A DNA stretch of 64,000 nt. Source: Oenanthe sinensis (taxonomy: Eukaryota > Streptophyta > Magnoliopsida > Apiales > Apiaceae). Below the pieces are notes generated by a model. The model had not been told where the DNA came from. It saw only the letters and a list, made by a program, of their open reading frames with translations, and searched no databases. Positions 12,001 through 23,182 of the stretch are shown in pieces. A program made the position numbers and the translations under genes. Location: NCBI GenBank assembly GCA_028671895.1, contig CM053795.1, forward strand, positions 16,637,501 to 16,701,500, written 5' to 3'. How positions within the stretch are numbered: the first letter of the stretch is position 1; each line of letters starts with the position of its first letter.

Positions 12001-14968
12001 CTGGTAATTAAAGTATTGTTCCAAAATTCATTTAGAGGGCCAGAGTTGCCTTAATTTTCACATAATTCTGATACATTCTCAGTGTAAATCAACCTCAATG
12101 CAAATTTTGAAGCGTATCATGGCGGTGCTAGAGGTTCATAAAACTGAAATAATATTTGTAGAGTAATAATAATTTAAAATCACCTCATCAACTGAAGAGG
12201 GATTATCCAATGCCTTCCTGTGACGATTCTCGTACTCCTTTATGAGATTATGACCATTAACAGAGCCTAAAAAAGTATCCAACTCCCATGTAACATTATT
12301 GTAATCCAGCCCACGCCACTTCACAAGCCACTCATAGTGAGAACTTGAAATTTCAGCAGCAGCACCGTTCTCCTTCCCGGGGGACAATAACAATCTTTTC
12401 TTCAGTAATCGTTGTGGAACAACCCACTCTTCATTCCACTTTACAACCTGAAGTAAGAAAAACCATACTTTACAGAAAAACTCGGCAGGACTGTCGGATG
12501 TAACTAATTGTGTAATCATCACAGTGAACTAAATGATTAATGGTCAAAGGTTGAAGGGACTCAGAGAAATAATTAACCTCTCTTTTTCTATTAAATTCCT
12601 TGATGAGTTTCTCAGCTTCAAGAAGTAACCAACTTTCTGGAATCCACTGGTTGTGGATGTGAGCAAGACCTCTATATTTGACAAAATATTGCTTATCCTT
12701 TCGCAATCCTGGATCAAGAAACAGGACTAAAAAAGAATCCTATGTGCAAATTTCAAAAGGGAAAACGTATAAAAACAAATCATCATGCTACAAGTGCCTA
12801 CAACTAATGTTTAATGCGCAACCAGATTATACAATTCATGTCGAATAATGCATACAACTGAAGGATAATTCTACTTTTAGGACTTTGATATGAATGCAGT
12901 GATTTTCCAAACCTTCAGCATCTGAGACCTCAACTTCTCTAGCATTCCAGATTCCCTCTACACTACCAGGCAATGAACAAGCACCAGCATGCATTTTATT
13001 CTTCAAACACCGAAAACATTGCCACACTCCGGCAGGGGCATCATCAGTGGAATGATTTAAACAAGAGTTTGTTTTGCATTCTTTTCCTTCAGAGAACCTG
13101 GTATGGGCAAAGTATATGATCAAAGATAGGGAATGATCTATTATGCCAGGTTAGATATATATTGGCAAAGTATAATTAAGGATTGTACCGCATAACAAGG
13201 CATTCTAATAAGCATCATTTCTTTAAATTCACAGATCTATAAGCGACAAACAACTAAACGCCTCTTTTTCCGGCCAATTATTCCCTAAGATCACAATGTT
13301 TTGTGTTAGTACCAACTAATCCACTACTTCTAAAATTTTGCTTTAATTCTATGGCAAGATGGGTGTAACTGTTTTATTTTGAATCGCTGCTGAGGGGGAG
13401 AAGATGGGTGTAATTTTTTATTTTTTTTTAAAATGCAAATGTTCAATATACCTTCATTTCAACTGCAACATAATCTTTGGTCAAAAATATATTAGGGGGC
13501 CCTTTGTAGGTGCAAATGGAAGTATTACAGTGCTTTCAGTAAACTCTAAAAACAAGTGCCCACTCTCATGGTATAGCTGTGCGAAATATAAAACTCATCA
13601 TGAATTGTGCAGATTGCTCAGTCAGACATCTAGAGGTCCAAACAGACCAAATTCTCTACTCATGGAAAAAAAACTATTATCCAGGGTATTTCACTCGCAC
13701 TTTAGTCAAAAACAACGAAACACAAGTACATACAGTTTGTATTTAGATAGGCTAGAATTTAGTCCGGAAATTGCAAGGATAAGAAATCTAACAAATACAA
13801 AAAAGGAAAGAAGATTATGCATATGCATAAAATACCTTTGCCTTTTGGAGCACGTGGCACATCTTTTGAAAATACTATCAGTTTTGCACTCAGAAGATGA
13901 ATGAAGATTGTCTGAACTAGAGGTGCAGACATCTCTTCTACCATCTATTGCAGAAGCATCAAGATCCACAACAAAATCCATTTTTCTCTTAGACACTGTA
14001 ATGCTATCACCACGTTCAATATCAGTACCATCATCATGGGATTTTCTTATCACTTCAGAACTTGATACTTCAGGAGTTTGCACCTGCTCCTCTCTAGAGC
14101 AGTCAACAACCAGCTTCTCTGCATTTGCTGAAGTCTTTCCAAAAACGCCGTTCTTTTCAGAGGAATGTGTGCCATTTCTATCTGAGATTACCAAGAAATA
14201 AAAAAAACATATTTAGCAGTCATATATTCTTTCAGTCTAACTTCTCCACACAAAATTTGATTGCTTCCTTGTCACTACTAGAATAACACTAATCCATGCA
14301 ATATTAAGAATAACACAAAATTGTTATCATAACACTGCTCAGTGTTCAGTGAAATTTAAAATTTTGCTTCTGTTAAGAACCCAACATCAAAAAACTGACA
14401 AAAAAAATATCAGAAGAGAGCGCAGAGAAACTGAGCTACCTGCAGTAGCTTTAATGTTTACTTGTTTCTTAAATAAAGCTCTAAACGTACGACCATCAAA
14501 AGCTTGCTTTTTTCCATGACCAGGTTTCAAATCCTCGCATTTATTTTCTTCCGACGTCAACTCACTCAAACTCTTCTCTCTTTTAGTCTTCATCTGATCC
14601 AAATCTACTGCAACAGATACCTTCTCAGACTTCTTCGATTCTAAAGAACCTGATGAAATCTGTTTCTTACCTCTATCAGACCTCCTCAACGGACTTGGTG
14701 TCAGTTCTTTACTAATCCTGCCAGACTTCCTACTACTTACAGGTGACACTGACGCACCTTTTACAAATCTTCCCGATCTCCTCGTACTTTGCAAACTTGC
14801 AGGCTCTTGTTTGTTGGATGATGAATCTCTAATCGACATCCTTAAACCATAACTATCACCTGCAGCAGACCCGGTAGCAGCCGGTCCAGTTCCATTAACT
14901 ACCTTTTTCTTACAGCCATTACTCCCATCATCCTTATTTTTGCTATTACTAAGACCATTGCTCGTCAT
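1..14968 (-). CDS. MOM1: MOM1-like transcriptional silencing protein (CHD3-related, degenerate helicase), C terminus cut by window edge
   Basis: Exons, highest to lowest: 14440-14968, 13836-14181, 12913-13097, 12578-12708, 12184-12447, 9656-9796, 8208-8459, 6803-6943, 6433-6732, 6069-6242, 1892-2786, 1620-1822, 654-758, 1-486 (continues left). All junctions are GT/AG and phases agree over 1384 codons. Start chosen is the first ATG of the frame (14968). Seen in order: Lys/Ser-rich basic N terminus with repeated RRSGR/SRKSGR-type motifs (about 1-175), a Cys-rich PHD-like finger (about 285-350: CATC, KEC, WQCFRC), two chromodomain-like segments (about 360-480, FVKYRGL and WLVKWRGLDY), then SNF2-like helicase segments. 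The ATPase motifs are degenerate: the Walker A region reads DDQDRITKT with no GKT, and the DEAH box is DECQ. The C-terminal part (IQDEVKNMAERFLEYV, then CWSSASLLNQK) and the following coiled coil match the conserved MOM1 C-terminal region. Known family role: transcriptional gene silencing in the nucleus without large changes in DNA methylation. An active CHD3 remodeller is unlikely. Confidence 0.93.
3411..3753. mobile_element. Stowaway-type MITE (family A)
   Basis: Terminal inverted repeats CTCCCTCCGTCCCCTTTTA / TAAAAGGGGACGGAGGGAG are flanked by TA on both sides, the Tc1/mariner target duplication. The two halves are near-complementary (the segment around GCATAAAAAACATAGTTC occurs in both orientations), so the whole element folds into a long hairpin. 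It sits in the MOM1 intron. The same family recurs at 60710-60935. Confidence 0.85.
3867..4126. mobile_element. Stowaway-type MITE (family B)
   Basis: It is bounded by TA and begins CTCCCTCCGTCCCAAATTAA, with the inverted copy ending GACGGAGGGAG before TA at 4125-4126. The subterminal motif GGTCTTATTTGACTTTT is repeated inverted at the other end. The interior differs from family A, so these are two independent insertions in one intron. Confidence 0.83.
4341..4436 (+). repeat. Second copy of the Helitron-like start sequence
   Basis: About 95 bp resembling 3142-3237 in the same orientation: both carry TCTAATACTC, then AAAGGCC-x-AAGGCCC and a following GGxxTGCCxxxxGG stretch. The match is diverged. 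It marks either a second insertion of the family or an old duplication. Confidence 0.5.
4967..5287 (+). repeat. 161-bp tandem duplication in MOM1 intron
   Basis: Copy 1 (about 4967-5126) and copy 2 (about 5128-5287) share long matched blocks, including GAAATTAGTTGATTAT and AGTAATACTTGC, offset by 161 bases, with scattered substitutions and small indels. No coding content is seen. Confidence 0.85.
6944..8207. other. MOM1 intron, no recognised content
   Basis: A 1.26-kb AT-rich intron. Small open frames on both strands show no family I recognise, and the flanking exons (LSSVEFVVQ, then DLLLLES) join in phase, so nothing coding appears to be missing. Confidence 0.6.
8460..9655. other. MOM1 intron with a short tandem repeat
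   Basis: A 1.2-kb intron. Around 8582-8645 a unit containing TTTTTGCTAAGCAAAAG is tandemly repeated. Nothing else is recognised. Confidence 0.6.
9797..12183. other. MOM1 intron with a GC-richer island and a Helitron-like start
   Basis: A 2.4-kb intron between two phase-0 exons. A compositionally distinct block lies at about 10375-10705, and AT-rich repetitive DNA starting like a Helitron lies at about 11297-11963, with a (TTA)n microsatellite near 11712-11742. No exon-like segment is seen. Confidence 0.6.
11299..11963 (+). mobile_element. Possible Helitron-like element
   Basis: It begins TCTATACTATGCTATTAAAG, close to the canonical plant Helitron 5' end, and is followed by internal AT-rich repeats of CCTATTTAAGATTTA type. 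A CTAGT occurs near 11960, but no strong GC hairpin precedes it, so the 3' end is a guess. Confidence 0.35.
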
Positions 14969-15515
14969 CGTTCCACTCCTAATAACAACCAACGAAAAGC
15001 ACCATCAAAACAATGTAAATAATAGCATAACACTACTCAAAAACACTAAAGACAATTTTTAATCCATCAAAGTAATCTACCATCAAAATTACCCGAAAAA
15101 CCTCATAAAATGAAACAAAAACACAATTATTAATCCACCAAAATACAAAACCACCAAATTTACGTCAACAAATAACTCCAAAACTAATTAGTACAATACA
15201 CGAAACCCTAAAATGTGAACCCAACCAAGAACAAAAACCCTAAAAAAATCAATACACAATTACAACACATCAAGTACAAACACTTGCATGCATTGTCATA
15301 AAACGATCAATCAAAGCCCTAAACATCAAAACAAACCCTAATTTCACACAAAAAACACAATTAACAACACAAATCGATGACAAAACAATCGAAACGCACA
15401 GCAAATTAAATTTCTCCGGGGAATCTTTGATCAATCAACCATGATAACTCAGTAGTAGTCGAACAATTCGATTCGTTGTGTGATGAATTGACGTCGGAGA
15501 TTGTGTATATGTACA

Positions 15516-15916
15516 GAGAAAAGGTGGATGTCACAATTTGAGGCGGAAATGTCCTAATGTTGAGGCACAACTGCGTAATAATGGCTTAAATAGTATTTCA
15601 AAACGCTACATAGTGTGGCGCGCTGAAAAAAAAAGTGAAAACACTGCTTCGTGTAGCGTTTTGCACTTTTTTTTAATATTTTACGGGGGAAATGCTATTT
15701 CGTGTAGCGTTTTGTATTTTTTTTAATTTTTTTGGGGAAAACGCTACTTTATCTTGGGTTTTGGGTTAAAAAACGCAACTTAAAGTAGCGTTTTGGGGGG
15801 GGAATTTCAAAACTCTACACGATGTAGCGTTTTTGAGTGCTATTTAGGACCATTTTTTCGGAATGCGCCATTTAGGACATTTTCTCCTCAAATTGTGATA
15901 TATAGGACCAACACCC
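15516..15916. mobile_element. Inverted-repeat MITE upstream of MOM1 with 8-bp target duplication
   Basis: The 8-mer TATGTACA flanks it exactly (15508-15515 and 15917-15924). The two arms are inverted copies of a segment running from TCACAATTTGAGG through ATGTCCTAA to AACGCTACAT. The centre repeats AACGCTA and its complement TAGCGTT several times, making nested hairpins. It lies about 540 bp upstream of the MOM1 start codon. The outermost few bases of the two ends match poorly. Confidence 0.65.
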
Positions 15917-15924
15917 TATGTACA

Positions 15925-17299
15925 CAAGGTAAGTTTTATGTAATGTGTAAGTAATTAATTTATTACTGCTTACCACGGTACATTAAATTTTTATTATAAA
16001 AAAAATTATTGAATTATTATTTATACACACCTATGTACCAAAACTCATTTCCAAAATGTTAAGAGATTCGCTATTAAATTAAACGAGGGTAGAAGAGATG
16101 AAAAGTACAGTTTAGGTTGGATGGGTGGGTTTTAAACATACTTACTCTACCCTCAATATTAAAATATACTTTATTTTTTTTCCTTTTGTTTTTATTTAAC
16201 CGTTTATGAAAGGCTTTTTACATTTATTGATGTGAATTTTCGTAATCTCTAGAGTGTAGTATTAAAATTTAAATATCATTTGTTAGAAAATGATATTTCC
16301 AAACTCATTAAATATTTCCAAACTCATTTATGGAAGGCTTTTTACATCAATAAAAATTTAATATTTAAAATATAAAATTTTCAATAATACATATATGATA
16401 TAATTATATATTAGACATGATCCTAAATATAAAATTGAAATTTTTAACTCAACCCTATTCTCTGTATTTTAGTCTAATCAATTTTTATATATAGCATATC
16501 TATATAATATTATACCTTAAAATTTTTATTTTTTTATACAAATTTAAATAATTTTTATATATAATACAAATTTTATTTTTTAAGTTTTCAAAATTTAATT
16601 ATTCTGAATGGTTCATATTTTAATCAATTAATTAAATATCAACAATTTCATTTTTGAAGCAAATGTTTTATTTTATCAACTCCATATTTTGATTCGGTTA
16701 TTTTTATAATATGAATTTATATATTTTTTTGGTTTTTCAATTATCTACCTTATTTTCAATTTATCATACATATCTATATCTCAAATCTAAGTATATTCTT
16801 TTGCTCGGGTCTAACTCGGGAAAAAAAAAATTGAGTTACCGGTACATTCTTGTAACCGAAACCTGACCCAAAACTTGTAACTGCTATTTTTTTAATATAA
16901 TATATATCAATAGATATGTTAATATAATAAATATTTTATTATGAATGAGATAATTATTCAAGAACATTTTTCTCTTTGGATGATCACAAAATAACAAAAA
17001 ATTAGCGCTTCACTCTGAATGTATGTTTGTTAGCTTTCACTCTGAATGTATGTTTGTTAGTTTTCTCCATGATATTATATAAATGACGTGAATAAAACAA
17101 TCATCTTACTGTAAATGGAAATTAAAATTTCAATTAAAATAAAGACACGTGTCATTTACTCAAAAAATTAATAAAATAGAATTATATGTGCCTCATAGTT
17201 TAACATGATTTTAAATTTGTATATTAAAATTATTAAATTAGAACGATATACATTCAAATTAATATAAAAATATGTATTTATCATAAAAGGGTGTAATTA
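15925..17299. other. AT-rich intergenic DNA
   Basis: No gene is recognised. A 27-28-bp tandem duplication around the motif CACTCTGAATGTATG lies near 17007-17062. The rest is long A/T tracts. Confidence 0.6.
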
Positions 17300-19965
17300 T
17301 CATTTCATTTTAAATAAAATGACTTCCATTTTTTTGAAAGAAATAATATTATAAAAGAAAATAAAGTTATATAACACGAGGAGGTATACTACCCCTGAAC
17401 TAATACAAGGAGGTAGTATCTCTCTCCACACACATCTAGCGTCTATGGCCAATTTAGCAAGTAAATGTGCCGGAACATTTCCTGCCCGAGCAACAAAATT
17501 AAAACTCAAGTATTCCATACTAGATCCAACCTTTAATATATCATTGACAATATTGCTAAATGTAAAAGTTAATTCAACCCATTTTTTCAACATTAACAAC
17601 CAATTAATTATCTGATTCTAATACCACTTTTTTAACGTTGATATCTCTTGCTAGAATAATACCAAGACACAAACCCTTAGCTTCCGCATCTTTAACAAAG
17701 AGAGGGGCCTTAATCCAATCGCATATAGCTCCAAGAACATTACCTTTTTCATCACGACAAATATCACTCAAACCAATTTCTCCAATCTCACTCAACACGG
17801 CTGCATCTGTGTTGACTTTAATGATGTTAGATGATAGAGGCTCCTAAACTGCAGATTTCTTTTCTAAAGCACACTTTTAATTCTTATTATATTTTTTAAA
17901 ATCCTCCAGCAAAGATTCCGTTTGCTCCACAATAAGTGACAGAGGAAGAGGACATTTATTTCTGTATCGAGTTGAGGTTTTGTCCTTCCAAATTTGCCAA
18001 GAAACTATAACAAAATGTTCAAAATCACTATTAAATATGCACTTTATGACCTGTAACATGTAATCAATGGGATTCCATATATCTTTGATTTTGATTCTAT
18101 CATAATATGCACATAATTTTCATATATTTTCGACAACAGGGAAAGTCCATAGACTGTGACATGTCAAATCAGACACCATTTTACACCTATCGCAATATTG
18201 ATCAATAATGACACCTCTCCAAGTAAGATTAAAGTTAGTTAGAATCCAATTTTTATAAATTCTCCAAACAAAATTTTTCACCTGTGGTGGTACATAAGAC
18301 CCCAAACTAATTTCCACCAACCCTTATTAATGCTAGATTCTGAAGATTTTACGATATCTTTCAACTTAATCGCTTCTCTGTAACCACTTCTAATGGAATA
18401 CATTCCATCTTTAAAATAATTCTACACCAACCTATCTTCATTATTAAGAGATCCCACTGATATAGACATTATCCTCCTCACATCATTTGAATCAAATAAT
18501 GTTTCGATAAATTCTTTATCCCACTCCCTACTAGGAAGTCTGAGATCGGCCACTGTTACCTCATCAGGAATATAAGGTGGATTAGCGATACCAATGTCAT
18601 TTTTAGTAGCAACCCAATTATATTTTGATACTCTAATATTTCCACCAGATCTCACTCTCTAAACACATCCCTTTTCTAGTAGTTCTTTTTCCAAAAGTAA
18701 ACTACGCTAAATAAAAGATGAAGTGCTTTTACTCTTTGCTTCCAAAAAACTCGTGTCATTGAAATAAGAGGTTTTAAGAACCCTGCTTACAAGTAGATGA
18801 TGATTTTTCAAAATTCGCCAACATTGTTTTGCTAAACAAGCTTGATTAAAACATTCTAGATCTTTAAAACCTAATCCTCCTCAATTCTCAGGCCTACATA
18901 AAGTGTCTCATCTCCCCCAATGAATCTTATTCCTACCATCTTCCCTTCCCCACCAAAAACTCACTATTAATCTATAAATATCCTTAATCGTATTCTTAGG
19001 AAGTCTAAAACAACTTAAAGATTAATTAGGAATTGATAATAACTTATTTGAATAAAATCTCCTTCCCCGTTTTTGAGAATAAGCTTCCTTTCCAACTATT
19101 AAGTCTGACTCATATTTTTTATATATATAATTAAACAATTCACGATTTCTCCTCCCTACACATTAAGGTAATCCTAAATACTTCTCATGGCATTCAACCA
19201 TTTTAACCCCAAAAATTTGTGTTATCTCTTTTATAGTCTTATCGATAACCTTGCTCCCAAAACACATTTGAGAAATTAATCATTTTCCTTGAAACTTTTT
19301 TCATAACATTCTAAATTTTTTTATAGTTAAACATTCATTAATATAAGCTTTGCAGAATAATAAACTATCATCCACAAAGAACAGATGAGAAACAAAAATT
19401 CAATTCAACCCAATTGCAATCATTTAATAACACCTTCCTCTTCTTTTTTACAAGAGCACACGACAAACCTTCTCTACAAAAAAGAAACAGATATGGAGAA
19501 AGAGGATCACCTTGACGGAGACCACTTTCAGGAATTATATTACCTCGAACTTCTCCATTAATTAAAACAGAAAATGACACAGAAGATATACATTTTTCTA
19601 TCATTTTAATCCACCTTTCTTCGTATCCTAATTTCCTTGTTACTTCAAAAATAAAAACCCACTCAGCCCTATGATATGCTTTTGTCATGTAAAGTTTCAG
19701 AGCTGCTATACTTCCATTCCCCCAATGATTTTTTTCCATAGTACGCAACCCCTCGAAACCAATTATAAAATTATCATGTATTTGCCTGTTACCCACAAAA
19801 GCCCTCTAATACTCCGAAATTATATAGTCTAGTGTTTTTTTAAAATCTATTAACAAGACACTTTGCAATTATTTTATAGAAAAAATTACAAAGACTAATT
19901 GGACGATAATCTTTAACATACTATGTGCATCTAATTTTTGGAATTAAAGCAATAATTGTAGTTTT
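17300..19965 (-). pseudogene. Decayed L1-type LINE (reverse transcriptase, zf-RVT, RNase H-like)
   Basis: Reading down the minus strand, broken frames give the plant LINE order. First is reverse transcriptase: IALIPKI, then DYRPISLCNFFYKIIAKCL near 19850-19950, and ESGLRQGDPLSPYLFLF near 19470-19540. Next is the linker with WGGLGF-like and AKQCWRIL-like segments (about 18800-18910). Then comes the zf-RVT region (VKNFVWRIYKNWIL, CDRC, 18120-18320), and last the RNase H-like domain with a C-terminal FVARAGNVPAHLLAKLA (17300-17830). Several stops and frameshifts interrupt it, and the endonuclease half is missing, so it is 5' truncated and dead. Confidence 0.88.
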
Positions 19966-20101
19966 AATAGCATAAAATGACTTGTAATTAAATTTTAATA
20001 ACATGATTCATATAGACCCCTTGTCCTCCTAGTGTTATATAGATAATAATATAAATAAAGGATTTTAATATAAATTAAAGATTTTAATAATTCACAGCAT
20101 A

Positions 20102-21056
20102 AAAGAAAATATTGCCCCCCTCCGCTCCTTTTTTTTCTTTAAACCCTAATTTCAAATACATTATTTATTTCTAGTGTTTTGGTTTAAATCATTATTCTTT
20201 ATATAAAAAAAATATACTCTTATCAAATTTGAAAATTTTAAACTTTCTAAATCTTCAGATCTGTTTCTGCATTTTTTGGATTTGATATATATCATCTGTA
20301 TCTGTTTTCACATATTTCAGATCTGCATTTTTTAAATATTTTAGTGTCATTTGTGATGACTTTTTGTACCTATATGGGGCATGACCATTTTTATGACGTT
20401 TTAACCATATCTGTGATGGTTTTATGTCGTTTATGACGATTTTGTGTCATATTATATGACTTTAATTATGAATTAAAAGTTTTATGCTATAATTTTACAC
20501 TATATATTTTTGTTACACGTTCATCGATTTATTTGTCTTTGTTGGTTTATTTTTTATTTTTCAGATTTAATTGGATGAGTTATTGCGTGTAGATGAAAGA
20601 TTAATGCGTGTAGATGGAAGATGAATGAAAACATGATTTTCATACTCATTTGGATGAGAAGAAGGGTATGGAGACATGAACTTGAATTTAATTGCGAAAG
20701 CAGCAAGACGTGGCTAATTTTTTACTATTGGAAACTCACAAAACTTCAAGAATTTCCAGTTTTTGTGTTAGGAGCCACTATGTATTGATATTTTATGATC
20801 GTTTTAGGGTACTTTTTTTTCCCTTTGAGGTTTTTCTCATAGGATTTTACTCTTATGGGGTTTTAATTAGACCCATTTTTGTCGGATATAAATGTTTTTT
20901 ATATCTATACTTTCGTGGAATCTCTTTCTTATGGGTCGTTTCAACCCATGAATTGATTAAGCATATCTTTCGGTTAAATGATAAGTTTTTATTATCTTTG
21001 TCATGTCGGATATTATATATCAATAAAACGATTTTTCGTTTTTTCAAAAAAAATAA
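20102..21056 (+). mobile_element. Non-LTR retroelement insertion with perfect 16-bp target duplication
   Basis: AATAATTCACAGCATA occurs at 20086-20101 and again at 21057-21072. The insert ends in an A-rich tail (AAAAAAAATAAA) after a 3' region typical of plant LINE or retrotransposon 3' ends (a TTTTAGGG block, a CCCTTTGAGGTTTTTCTC-like block, then short T-rich motifs). The 150-residue frame at 20692-21144 runs through this AT-rich sequence and past the element end, and it resembles no family. The element has no reverse transcriptase, so it is either an internally deleted LINE or a SINE/retrocopy-like passenger. Confidence 0.75.
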
Positions 21057-21320
21057 AATAATTCACAGCATATATCTGTCATGCATGCTTCCAAAGATGC
21101 ACGTCTACAACAAAGCAACAGCCCTTTCTAAAGGCAACATTTAGGTGAAAGACCGTGAAGCAATTATTACACAACATGGGACAAAATGTATGATCAAGAA
21201 TTCATCATTTTTACATTTTAGAATAATAACCAACACAAGAATATTTTTGCCCCGAACGATGTGTAGAAACCAAAAACGAGAACCTCTGCAGATCACGAGT
21301 AGCAAATAGTTGAGACATTT

Positions 21321-23182
21321 TTACACCATTCTAGCAAGAACTTTAATGATATCATCTATAGAAGGCCTGTGCATTGGATCATCTTCCACACAAGCCTTGG
21401 CCAAAACTGCTAAACATAGAGCCTCAGCAAGTGGATAATCGTCCTTCAAACAAGGGTCCATGAAATTCCTTAATTGCTCGAAACAACCACCTTCACCAGC
21501 TCCCCCTCCCAAGAATCCTATGGACTCTCTAAATGATCTTCCTTCTATGCTCTCCCTTGCCGCATTAACTCGAGCAAAACTACTCCAAATGCAAAAATGT
21601 CAACCTTTTCGTTAACTAACCCGTTGAGGAGATGTTCCGGAGCAATCCACTCTCCAACACTGGACATTATTTCATTTTCTCTAGAGCAGCCCACGCTAGG
21701 AGTTGGACCAGAAACTGCTAGCTTCGCCCTCCAACTCGGTGTCAGGAAAATGTTTCTTGAATATATACTCTTGTGAGTATGAGGAGGAACCATACAATAG
21801 TGCAAATAATGAAGCCCTTTAGCAAGATCATAAGCTATATGAGTTCTTTTATGCCATTTAAGTGATTTAGATGGTTTTGACAAACAATCTCTTAAGGAGC
21901 CATTTTTTGGATGTTCAAAGACAAGATATGACCAAGAAGAATCACTCTCACCATAACATACACCAAGCAATTTCATGATATTGACATGATTCATCTTCGA
22001 ATGCAAGTCAATAACTTGTCGAATGTCTTCAAATCTCATCTGTTTGATCATTACTTCAGCATCATCTATAAAGCCCTTGTATAAATAGCCATTTATCTTT
22101 GTCTCCTCTGTAAAATCATTTGTAGCTTCTCTAATTTCCTCTGCACTATAGCTGCACAGAGTATACTTTAAACCGATAAGAAGATCCGGAGACAAGCAAG
22201 AATTAGTGGAGCTCCTAGGAGTCATTACGGACAATGGAGAGCTTAGTGGAGTCGAAAAAGAAGTCATTGAGCTACGAAGAGCAGAAGAGTGATGAAATTT
22301 GTCTCCTTTCCATCTTCTCAAGGCCTTTACGTAAATCCCACAAGCAAGGAGTGCCAAAAGCACAAAGGAAAACCCGATAACAGATCCTGCAATGTACAAC
22401 TTCTTAAGCTTGATGTTTTTTGTCCGTTCAATCGGACTTATGGGAAGAAAACCTGGAGTTGGAGGCTGAGAATCTGGACTAATAAAGTGAATACTTGGTT
22501 CAGATTTCAAGGGGACCAAAATTGTAGTATTCGGATAAACAGTTACTAAAGAATCTATATGATTTTCTTCCCAAATATCCTCACTAGGAATATCAAACTT
22601 TCTCGCAACCTTATTTGTATAATCCCCTTCCACAAAAGGGTATGTCACAAAGTACTTGAAACCAGCTAAACTTGAGACATTATCAGGACATGCACATTTC
22701 AATGGAACATTAACCATAGAACCAATGTTCAGAATATTTTCTTGATTTTTATTCTCCTCCACAAGGACACTTGATTTCACTAAACCTTCATACACCCCAC
22801 AAGCAATATTCGAAAACGTTGTATTGTAAAGAACATAATAGCTTAAATTTGCCTGAAAAAACTGTCCTGTACAAGAACATTTGATGGGAACAAGAACTTC
22901 TGTACCTGGTTCAAGAATCTGAGTAGAAGATGTCATGTTGTTCAAACTAAGTAACTCGTCATGTTCTAATACATTGAACAAGCTTGAAATGTTGAAGATT
23001 GTTTGAAACTCTTGGTTTGCTCTATACACAAGAAATGTTTGGCATGATTTCTGGAATGAATTGCACGTATAGCGCGCCCTCGGATCATTTGTATCTGAAC
23101 TGCATGATGTTGCATCATAATATTGTTGTGCATAACAAGAGCAAGTACATGATAATATGAGAAACCATATAGAATAAATCAT
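21321..23182 (-). CDS. LysM receptor-like pseudokinase (LYK4/LYK5 type), apparent one-base frameshift
   Basis: Intronless. A first frame of 545 residues (23182 to a TAG near 21545) is followed in the next frame by about 80 more residues ending at the TAA at 21321-21323. Together they span about 620 residues, the usual length of the clade. Seen: signal peptide (about 1-18), LysM ectodomain with CxC pairs (CSC, CAC) and many N-glycosylation sites, one transmembrane helix (about 262-285), then a kinase-like domain. Catalytic motifs are missing: the HRD loop reads HKSIYSRN and DFG reads VSG, as in LYK4/LYK5. Known role of the clade: chitin-oligomer binding at the plasma membrane with CERK1-type partners. 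The break falls at about 21556-21563, just after LLELM. Conserved sequence resumes at once in the other frame (RESIEGRSF), so either the allele is truncated or the assembly has lost a base. Confidence 0.88.

Noticed and set aside
13404..13904. 166-residue plus-strand frame opposite the MOM1 intron 2 and exon 2
   Set aside because: It overlaps the antisense of a confirmed exon, shows no domain, and has low-complexity ends.
14968..14992. Longer MOM1 N terminus starting at 14992
   Set aside because: That start is TTG. The first ATG in frame is at 14968, followed directly by the basic N terminus.
20692..21144. 150-residue open frame as a protein gene
   Set aside because: It lies within the non-LTR element, runs past its A-rich tail and target duplication, is very rich in Phe/Tyr/Ile from T-tracts, and matches no family.
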